Positions 1 through 5,161 of a stretch of 7,852 nucleotides of DNA are shown piece by piece. The stretch's first letter is position 1. Every line of letters starts with the position of its first letter. The stretch comes from Bacteroides sp. (GTDB taxonomy: Bacteria > Bacteroidota > Bacteroidia > Bacteroidales > SM23-62): the NCBI GenBank assembly GCA_030589965.1, contig JAUUZM010000137.1, forward strand, positions 1-7,852, given 5' to 3'. The translations under genes were made by a program, and so were the position numbers. The notes under the pieces were generated by a model. That model had not been told where the DNA came from and did no database searches. It saw nothing but the letters and a program-made list of their open reading frames with translations.

Positions 1-397
1 GCATCCAGTCCTGCAGTTTCAGAGGGGGTTCATTTTGTTCCTTCACCAGCTTGCTTAACCAGGGGTCTCCTATCCTGAAATTGCTTATCATCCAATCTTC
101 AAGCAGCAATTTTTTTTCTGTTTCAACTCGCATCGCCAGGCTGAGTCCAGCACTGCCTTCTGCCAGCCATGCATCTTGGTTTATCATCCATTCTTTTACC
201 TGGATTCTTTCTTCCAGATAGAAATGGTAAGAGTTTGAGCTATTGTCAGCACTAAGAATGATATCGGATTTGGATTCTGAAGAATAAGTCATCAAGGGTT
301 GGATATCCTGTAAAAGAAGACTTTTTTGTCCCATCAGTCCAACGCATCCAAGCAGCAATAAACTGAAAAGAGCCAGGGTTCTAATTAAGGTTTTCAT
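1..397 (-). CDS. Small exported protein with repeated Trp-Met motif, 3' end outside window (partial)
   Basis: I do not recognise a named family. The visible 132 residues begin MKTLIRTLALFSLLLLGCVG, a clear export signal: Lys2 and Arg6 followed by a hydrophobic stretch (8-16). Cys18 in an LLGC context suggests a lipoprotein, although cleavage by signal peptidase I before Gln24 is also possible. No acidic lipoprotein surface-export signal follows Cys18. The mature part repeats a short pattern: VKEWMINQDAWL (67-78), LEDWMISNFRIGDPWL (99-114) and LKLQDWM (126-132), so Trp70, Trp102 and Trp131 lie about 30 residues apart. The ATG at 397-395 is supported by a strong GGAGG (410-406) 8 bases upstream, unusual among its neighbours. 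The frame is open to base 1, so the C-terminus is missing. It lies 160 bases downstream of rsmI on the same strand and may have its own promoter. Function unknown; envelope location inferred. Confidence 0.75.
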   Translation of the reverse strand, partial: MKTLIRTLALFSLLLLGCVGLMGQKSLLLQDIQPLMTYSSESKSDIILSADNSSNSYHFYLEERIQVKEWMINQDAWLAEGSAGLSLAMRVETEKKLLLEDWMISNFRIGDPWLSKLVKEQNEPPLKLQDWM

Positions 398-405
398 TTT
401 AACAT

Positions 406-410
406 CCTCC
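406..410 (-). promoter_or_regulatory. Strong Shine-Dalgarno of the exported-protein gene
   Basis: On the minus strand GGAGG lies 8 bases before the ATG at 397. It decides the start of the partial exported-protein gene and stands out because the starts of tdk, the 245-residue protein and the 622-residue glycosyltransferase in this window lack such a site, as is usual in Bacteroidota. Confidence 0.6.
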
Positions 411-539
411 ATTTTTAGGTTCATCGGAGAAGATAGTCCATCTATTATGCCAAAATATGTAAGGCTCAAGTAATGAGCGTAATATAAGAGCGAATAGAAT
501 ATTTTTATGGGTAAAAGTGAACGTTTTGGGGCAGGCAGG

Positions 540-555
540 TGTTCGAAAACGAACA
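540..555. repeat. Short perfect inverted repeat (6-base stem, AAAA loop) after rsmI
   Basis: TGTTCG at 540-545 pairs with CGAACA at 550-555 around an AAAA loop (the loop reads TTTT on the rsmI strand). It begins 3 bases beyond the rsmI stop codon. The sequence after it on the minus strand is CCTGCCTGCCCC, with no T run, so it is not a standard rho-independent terminator. It might stabilise the rsmI 3' end, or be chance. Confidence 0.3.
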
Positions 556-557
556 GA

Positions 558-1229
558 TCAGGTTTTGCCTCCTACGAGGAGTATGCATTCCCCCTTTAAT
601 TCTCGTCCGCTGATAATATCAAGAATATCTTCCAGGCTGCCCCGTATGTATTCTTCGTGAATTTTGCTAAGTTCCCGGGCAAGGCAGGCCGGCCGGTCAG
701 CACCGAAAACCTCTGAGAACTGAGCAAGACTTTTGGAGACCCGAAATGGCGACTCGTAAAATATCATAGTCCGTTTTTCATCCCGAAGTTCCTCGAGCTT
801 CTTCTTCCGACCTTTTTTTACAGGCAGAAATCCTTCAAAACAGAATCGCTCACATGGCAGGCCGGAGGCTACCAGTGCTGGAAGGAAGGCGGTCGGGCCG
901 GGAAGCGCTTCCACTTCAATTCCGTTCCTGATGCATTCGCGTATGAGGAGGTAGCCGGGATCAGATATGCCGGGCATTCCTGCATCGGATACCAGGGCAA
1001 CGCTTTCTCCTGACTCTATCCTTGATATCAGAGATCTGAGAAATTTATGTTCATTGAACTTATGATGGGAAAGGGTCTTTTTTGTGAGATTATAGTGTTT
1101 AAGGAGTATCCCTGTTTTTCTGGTATCTTCAGCCAGGACCAGGTCTGCTTCCTCCAATATACTTACGCCCCTGTAGGTAAAGTCTTGCAGGTTTCCTACC
1201 GGTGTGGGAACTATGAAGAGTTTACTCAT
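558..1229 (-). CDS. rsmI: 16S rRNA (cytidine1402-2'-O)-methyltransferase RsmI
   Basis: RsmI uses S-adenosylmethionine to 2'-O-methylate C1402 of 16S rRNA in the decoding centre, acting on the small ribosomal subunit in the cytoplasm. The 223 residues carry the family signatures of the tetrapyrrole-methylase fold in order: TPVGNLQD (9-16), AEDTRKT (33-39), SDAGMPGISDPG (81-92), LPGPTAFLPALVASGLP (109-125), FEGFLP (131-136), YESPFR (158-163) and the RELSK segment near 187. The E. coli protein is about 60 residues longer at its C-terminus; the short form ending soon after ILLVGG is, as I recall, common in Bacteroidota. The start MSKLFIVPTPVGN matches the family. The ATG lies inside the end of the upstream 245-residue gene (ATGAGTAA, 8-base overlap), so translation of the two is probably coupled. 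Confidence 0.96.
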   Translation of the reverse strand: MSKLFIVPTPVGNLQDFTYRGVSILEEADLVLAEDTRKTGILLKHYNLTKKTLSHHKFNEHKFLRSLISRIESGESVALVSDAGMPGISDPGYLLIRECIRNGIEVEALPGPTAFLPALVASGLPCERFCFEGFLPVKKGRKKKLEELRDEKRTMIFYESPFRVSKSLAQFSEVFGADRPACLARELSKIHEEYIRGSLEDILDIISGRELKGECILLVGGKT

Positions 1230-1959
1230 CCTGATTAACTATAAACTTTCGTCTGACCAATTCCAGCAATAATTGTACTGAATCCTCTTCCATATCCCAA
1301 TCAAATGAGGAGTTAATATAGGTAAATGCTTCATTGAAATTTGAAGAAGTATCGAGAACACTAATTGTATTTTGAAAGCTGTCTTTGTCTCCATTAAATA
1401 AATCATTGATCAGTTTGAAACGGTCATTCAGACCCAGGGCAGAACTGATATGTTGAATCGGTTTCGACTGGATTTTGGAGCTTATATCATTTTTCTCAAT
1501 ATTCCCTGCAAGACTCTCATTTATGTACCTTTTTTCTCCCTTGTATCTGTCAGCCAGAGTAGTGAGTTCAGGCGATTTTTCAGAAGCTTCGGATGGAGGA
1601 ACTTCAGCTATCGGGACCTCCTCCTGAGGGACTTCAGCTATCGGGACCTCCACTTGAGGGACTTCAGCTATCGGGACCTCCTCCTGAGGAACTTCAACTG
1701 CTGCTGCTTCCTGATGATTTTCAACTGGTGAAGCCTCCTCCCGGAGATCTTCCTTACGGGGAACCTCATGCGGTGGTTCTTCAACAGGTGTACCTTCGGC
1801 AGCAGTCTGCAGATTTTTAATTTCTTCGTATAAGGTCCGGATATCCAGTAGGATTATGTCCAGCTCGATTATTGGAAGAGTATTTTCATCCTGGAGCTTA
1901 CTGATCTTTTTGCTCAGATCTTCGGCTTTTTTACTAATATCTTTTAATTTCTGTTCCAT
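1222..1959 (-). CDS. Hypothetical protein: coiled coil, Val-Pro-Glu repeat linker, C-terminal helical domain
   Basis: No named function recognised. Three parts are visible in 245 residues. Residues 1-52 are Lys/Glu/Leu-rich and likely form a coiled coil. Residues 55-130 are rich in Pro, Glu and Val and contain three 10-residue repeats of the form EVPQ(E/V)EVPIA (89-118), surely an extended linker. Residues 132-240 look folded: LNDRFKLINDLFNGDKDSF (177-195), then SNFNEAFTYINSSFDWDMEEDSVQ and LLELVRRKF up to 239. This C-terminal pattern resembles uncharacterised Bacteroidota proteins I have seen, but I cannot name a domain. There is no signal peptide or membrane segment, so it is probably cytoplasmic. 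The ATG at 1959 has no Shine-Dalgarno; a hairpin-forming palindrome lies 13 bases upstream. The stop overlaps the rsmI start, which implies joint expression. A link to ribosome or envelope biology is not shown. Confidence 0.85.
   Translation of the reverse strand: MEQKLKDISKKAEDLSKKISKLQDENTLPIIELDIILLDIRTLYEEIKNLQTAAEGTPVEEPPHEVPRKEDLREEASPVENHQEAAAVEVPQEEVPIAEVPQVEVPIAEVPQEEVPIAEVPPSEASEKSPELTTLADRYKGEKRYINESLAGNIEKNDISSKIQSKPIQHISSALGLNDRFKLINDLFNGDKDSFQNTISVLDTSSNFNEAFTYINSSFDWDMEEDSVQLLLELVRRKFIVNQDE
1601..1690 (-). repeat. Three 30-base direct tandem repeats within the hypothetical gene
   Basis: Units at 1601-1630, 1631-1660 and 1661-1690 share ACTTCAGCTATCGGGACCTC as their first 20 bases (plus-strand reading). 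Unit 2 differs from unit 1 at two positions and unit 3 at one; a degraded partial copy follows (ACTTCAACTG at 1691). Being a multiple of three, the unit keeps the frame and encodes the EVPQxEVPIA decapeptide. It also keeps the antisense frames open, which explains spurious plus-strand ORFs here. Copy number may vary between strains through slippage. Confidence 0.9.
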
Positions 1960-1972
1960 AAAAACGGGTTTA

Positions 1973-1988
1973 GAACAGCATACTGTTC
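1973..1988. promoter_or_regulatory. Perfect 16-base palindrome in the divergent region (possible operator or 5'-UTR hairpin)
   Basis: GAACAG-CATA-CTGTTC is a perfect inverted repeat with 6-base arms and a 4-base centre. It lies 13 bases before the ATG of the leftward 245-residue gene and 3 bases before the proposed -33 element of tdk. It could be a regulator site serving both directions or a hairpin in the leader of the leftward mRNA. It does not match the Gram-positive LexA box (GAAC-N4-GTTC), because the spacing here is 8. The regulator is unknown. Confidence 0.35.
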
Positions 1989-1991
1989 ACT

Positions 1992-2026
1992 TTTGCTTAT
2001 TTTACTCTGTAAAAAGATTAAATTTG
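1992..2026 (+). promoter_or_regulatory. Probable Bacteroidota-type promoter of the tdk operon
   Basis: TTTG at 1992-1995 and TAAATTTG at 2019-2026 are separated by 23 bases. The second element matches the Bacteroidota -7 consensus TAnnTTTG exactly, and the first matches the -33 TTG/TTTG element; the spacer is at the long end of the accepted range. Transcription would start near 2033, giving a leader of roughly 60 bases to the tdk ATG at 2096. No E. coli-like sigma-70 promoter is evident. Confidence 0.5.
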
Positions 2027-2095
2027 TTGCAACCAGGAATATTCAATCCCCTGGCCCATGTAAAAGTAACGATAAAAAAACGATTTTCTTACCTG

Positions 2096-2668
2096 ATGTT
2101 TATTGAGAGTCATGCAAATAAGACAGAGAAAAGGGGATGGATAGAAGTCATTACCGGTTCCATGTTTTCTGGTAAAACGGAAGAATTAATACGCCGCTTG
2201 AAGAGGGCCAAGATTGCCATGCAGCAGGTGGAAATCTTCAAACCCCAGATAGACGTCCGCTATGCTGAAGATGCTGTGGTATCGCATGATGAGAATGCAA
2301 TCCACTCTACTCCGGTTTCAACCGCAGGAAATATTTTACTGCTGGCCTCCGATGTGGAAGTAGTGGGGGTGGATGAAGCACAGTTTTTTGACATGGGAAT
2401 AATTGAGGTGGTGAATCAGCTTGCCAACAACGGGACACGGGTTATTGTGGCCGGTCTTGATATGGATTTTATGGGAAGACCTTTTGGGCCTATGCCCGGA
2501 CTGATTGCCACAGCAGAATTTGTTACAAAGGTTCATGCCATATGCGTCCGGTGTGGAAATATTGCACATCATACCCACCGCAAAATGAAAGCCGAGAAAC
2601 TGGTTCTAATCGGGGAGAAAGACCTGTACGAACCATTATGCAGAAAATGCTACAGTAATTCCGAATGA
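2096..2668 (+). CDS. tdk: Thymidine kinase (type II, Tdk)
   Basis: Tdk phosphorylates thymidine (and deoxyuridine) with ATP to give dTMP in the cytoplasmic pyrimidine salvage pathway. The 190 residues contain the P-loop GSMFSGKT (21-28), the DEAQFF segment (93-98) with the presumed catalytic base Glu94, VIVAGLDMDFMGRPFGPMP (117-134) covering the conserved AGLDxDFxG block, and two Cys pairs (Cys150/Cys153 and Cys182/Cys185) that bind structural zinc. Length fits the family (about 190-200). The frame is open upstream to 1856, but the family N-terminus MFIE...KRGWIEVITGSMFSGKT points to ATG 2096; longer versions would overlap the divergent gene and the promoter. No Shine-Dalgarno is visible. The stop codon overlaps the murF-alr start (ATGA), so the two genes are probably one coupled operon. 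I see no odd residues. Confidence 0.95.
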   Translation: MFIESHANKTEKRGWIEVITGSMFSGKTEELIRRLKRAKIAMQQVEIFKPQIDVRYAEDAVVSHDENAIHSTPVSTAGNILLLASDVEVVGVDEAQFFDMGIIEVVNQLANNGTRVIVAGLDMDFMGRPFGPMPGLIATAEFVTKVHAICVRCGNIAHHTHRKMKAEKLVLIGEKDLYEPLCRKCYSNSE

Positions 2669-5118
2669 ATTATACTCTCAGGGACATAGCCGAGATATGT
2701 GGAGGAGAGATTTCCGGTTCTGACCGGGCGAAAGTCTCCAGGTTAAGCATTGACAGCCGGACCCTTTACCAGGCCGGGGATGTTCTCTTTGTGGCAATCC
2801 GGGGAGAACGTCATGATGGGCATCAGTACATTCCTGAGTTAATACGGCGTGGCATTCGCTCCTTCATGGTCCAGGAAATCCCTGCTCCTGAAGAAAACAG
2901 GGATGGCGAAGTATCCTTTCTCCTGGTCAAAAATCCTCTAAAAGCCATGCAGTCACTCGCTGGGCATCACAGATCCATGCATAAAGCACTGGTTATTGGA
3001 GTAACAGGTAGCAATGGAAAAACCATTGTTAAGGAATGGATACACCAGGTACTATCCCCCGATAAAAAGATCGTTAGAAGTCCCAAAAGTTACAATTCAC
3101 AGGTTGGTGTACCGCTTTCAGTCCTTTTACTTGAAGAGGATACTGAAATTGCGATTTTTGAAGCAGGCATTTCCCTGCCGGGGGAAATGGAAAAACTTCA
3201 GCATATAATCAAACCAGACATAGGGATTTTCACGAATATTGGGGAAGCCCATCAGGAAGGATTTGAAAATCGGACTCAAAAGGTGGGAGAGAAGGTTAAA
3301 TTGTTCAGGGACTGCCGTACCCTAATCTATTGCAATGACCAATTGGAACTGGATGAAATAATCAGGAAGGAATTCAAAAGGGAAAAACTATTTACCTGGT
3401 CTGAGAACAATAAAGGGGATTTGAATATAGTGGAGCTGAAGGATCAGGAAGGTGGAAAAAAAATTACCATTGATTATCATGGGGAGAGGACAGAATTGGA
3501 CCTTCCTTTTCAGGATAAGGCTTCCATTGAAAATGCCATGCAGGTCATCAGCCTTATGGTTCTGCTTGAAATTCCAGCAGTTGTTATCCAATCCCGCCTG
3601 GCAGACCTCAATCCGGTTGCCATGAGAATGGAGATGGTAAAGGGCATAAATAATTGCTCCCTGATTAACGACACCTATAATTCGGATATAATTTCTCTCT
3701 CAATAGCCCTTGATTACCTGAATCAACAAAATCAGCATACTTCCAGAACCCTGATTCTTTCCGATATCATGCAATCCGGTAAGGAAGGGGATGAGCTTTA
3801 CAGGGAAGTGGCCGGATTGGTAAAGAAAAAAAATATTGATTGCTTTATTGGCATTGGTCCTGCTTTAATGAATCAGCAAAGATTATTCGGGGAAAACAGT
3901 CGTTTCTATCCCACTACAGCTGATTTTTTATCCCATATGAATTCCATGGAATTCAAGGATGAAGCCATTCTCATAAAGGGCTCACGGGTTTTTGCTTTTG
4001 AAAAGATCACGCAGCGTCTGCAGGAAAAAAACCACAGGACCGTCCTTGAGATCGATCTGAATGCCATGATCCATAATTTGAATACCTACCGATCGATGAC
4101 AAATGCCAGAATAATGGTTATGGTCAAGGCATTTTCATATGGGAGCGGGTCAGCTGAGATAGCTAATGTTCTTCAATACCAGAAGGTAGATTATCTATGT
4201 GTTGCCTTTGTTGACGAGGGAATAACATTAAGGGAATCAGGCATCCATCTTCCCATCCTTGTCATGAACCCGGAAGTATCCGGTTTTGACCTGATGATCG
4301 ATCATGACCTGGAACCGGAAATCTATAATTTCAGAAGCCTTTTTACTTTTATTGCTGCCCTGGAAAGGAGGAACCTGGAATCTTACCCAATCCACCTGAA
4401 ACTTGAATCCGGAATGAACCGCCTGGGCTTCAGGGAAGAGGAACTGGATCAATTATTCGAGGTTCTTGAGGCCAGACCAGCTATTGTTATTCGCTCGGTC
4501 TTTTCTCACCTGGCCACCTCAGACGAACCCGAATACGATGATTTTACACGCCTTCAGATATCAACTTTTCAAAGAATGAGCGATAGGATCCTGGATAAGT
4601 TTCCTGGAGATACTTTGAGACATATCCTTAATTCAGCAGGGATCGAAAGATTCCCCGAAGCGGGTTTTGATATGGTTAGACTGGGAATTGGCTTGTATGG
4701 AATAGGTACGCCGGCCGGCCAGAACCTGGAAGCTGTCAGTACCATGAAGAGCATCATCTCACAGACTAAATCTGTCAAGAAAGGAGAATCTGTTGGCTAT
4801 GGCCGAAACTATATAGCAACAGAAAACCTTAGAATTGGTATTGTTCCGATTGGCTATGCGGACGGATTAAGACGGGATCTTGGTAAAAGAGGAATAAGCT
4901 TTCTGGTAAATGGGACTGAGGCCCCTGTGCTTGGCAATATTTGCATGGACATGTGCATGATTAACCTTTCTGGAATCAATGCTCAGGAAGGAGATGAGGT
5001 TCTCGTTTTCGGGAAAGAGAAACCGGTTACAGAACTTGCGGATAAGCTGGGGACCATACCATATGAAATTCTTGCCGGATTATCTGAACGTGTGAAACGA
5101 GTGTATTTCCATGAATAG
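2665..5118 (+). CDS. murF-alr: Bifunctional UDP-MurNAc-tripeptide--D-Ala-D-Ala ligase / alanine racemase (MurF-Alr fusion)
   Basis: One 817-residue cytoplasmic protein carries two peptidoglycan-precursor enzymes. Residues 1-455 are MurF, which uses ATP to add D-Ala-D-Ala to UDP-MurNAc-tripeptide: P-loop TGSNGKT (114-120, Lys119), KSYNSQVGVPLS (141-152), FEAGISLPGEM (165-175), TNIGEAHQEGF (190-200), INDTYNSDI (334-342), LSDIMQSGKEGDEL (365-378) and LIKGSR (436-441). Residues 458-817 are a PLP-dependent alanine racemase that makes D-Ala: MVMVKAFSYGSG (484-495) with Lys488 as the PLP lysine, LESGMNRLGF (580-589), RLGIGLYG (672-679) with Arg672 probably facing the PLP ring, GYGRNY (711-716) with Tyr712 as the likely catalytic tyrosine, GYADG (730-734), CMDM (760-763) and a final IPYEILAGLSERV (798-810). 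Both active sites look intact. Separate genes in E. coli, they are typically fused in Bacteroidota. The start overlaps the tdk stop. Confidence 0.96.
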   Translation: MNYTLRDIAEICGGEISGSDRAKVSRLSIDSRTLYQAGDVLFVAIRGERHDGHQYIPELIRRGIRSFMVQEIPAPEENRDGEVSFLLVKNPLKAMQSLAGHHRSMHKALVIGVTGSNGKTIVKEWIHQVLSPDKKIVRSPKSYNSQVGVPLSVLLLEEDTEIAIFEAGISLPGEMEKLQHIIKPDIGIFTNIGEAHQEGFENRTQKVGEKVKLFRDCRTLIYCNDQLELDEIIRKEFKREKLFTWSENNKGDLNIVELKDQEGGKKITIDYHGERTELDLPFQDKASIENAMQVISLMVLLEIPAVVIQSRLADLNPVAMRMEMVKGINNCSLINDTYNSDIISLSIALDYLNQQNQHTSRTLILSDIMQSGKEGDELYREVAGLVKKKNIDCFIGIGPALMNQQRLFGENSRFYPTTADFLSHMNSMEFKDEAILIKGSRVFAFEKITQRLQEKNHRTVLEIDLNAMIHNLNTYRSMTNARIMVMVKAFSYGSGSAEIANVLQYQKVDYLCVAFVDEGITLRESGIHLPILVMNPEVSGFDLMIDHDLEPEIYNFRSLFTFIAALERRNLESYPIHLKLESGMNRLGFREEELDQLFEVLEARPAIVIRSVFSHLATSDEPEYDDFTRLQISTFQRMSDRILDKFPGDTLRHILNSAGIERFPEAGFDMVRLGIGLYGIGTPAGQNLEAVSTMKSIISQTKSVKKGESVGYGRNYIATENLRIGIVPIGYADGLRRDLGKRGISFLVNGTEAPVLGNICMDMCMINLSGINAQEGDEVLVFGKEKPVTELADKLGTIPYEILAGLSERVKRVYFHE

Positions 5119-5161
5119 ATTATATTTTGTAATTTCGGACTCCCCAAAAATAGCAGGCTGA

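Noticed and set aside
460..480. Promoter for the exported-protein gene around ACATATTTTGG (minus strand)
   Set aside because: It resembles the -7 element but is out of register, and no TTG is found about 20 bases upstream. The 398-557 gap probably holds a promoter that I cannot place.
484..495. MVMVKAFSYGSG in the racemase (residue numbers) differing from the common VKADAYGHG as possible loss of function
   Set aside because: The PLP lysine and tyrosine are kept, all other racemase motifs are intact, and this variant is, to my recollection, usual for Bacteroidota MurF-Alr fusions.
540..555. Rho-independent terminator of rsmI
   Set aside because: The stem has only 6 pairs and is followed on the minus strand by a C/G-rich sequence with no T run.
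1605..1800. TonB/TolA-like periplasm-spanning linker (Pro/Glu/Val-rich)
   Set aside because: The protein has no transmembrane anchor or signal peptide and no TonB C-terminal domain, so a periplasm-spanning role is not supported.
1450..1820. Two plus-strand open frames opposite the hypothetical gene
   Set aside because: They lie over the 30-base repeat, whose period keeps all frames open. The minus-strand reading has the coiled coil, a folded C-terminal domain and coupling to rsmI.
1856..2095. N-terminal extension of thymidine kinase back to ATG 1856
   Set aside because: The extra 80 residues do not resemble Tdk, overlap the divergent gene and include the promoter. ATG 2096 gives the family-length protein.
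4708..4722. GGCCGGCC eight-base palindrome, also present near 688
   Set aside because: Both copies are inside well-explained coding sequence (alr and rsmI) and fit ordinary codons; there is no sign of function.
5119..5161. Promoter in the gap before the 622-residue glycosyltransferase (TATATTTTG)
   Set aside because: It misses the TAnnTTTG spacing by one base and has no TTG at the right distance upstream. Read-through from murF-alr is simpler.
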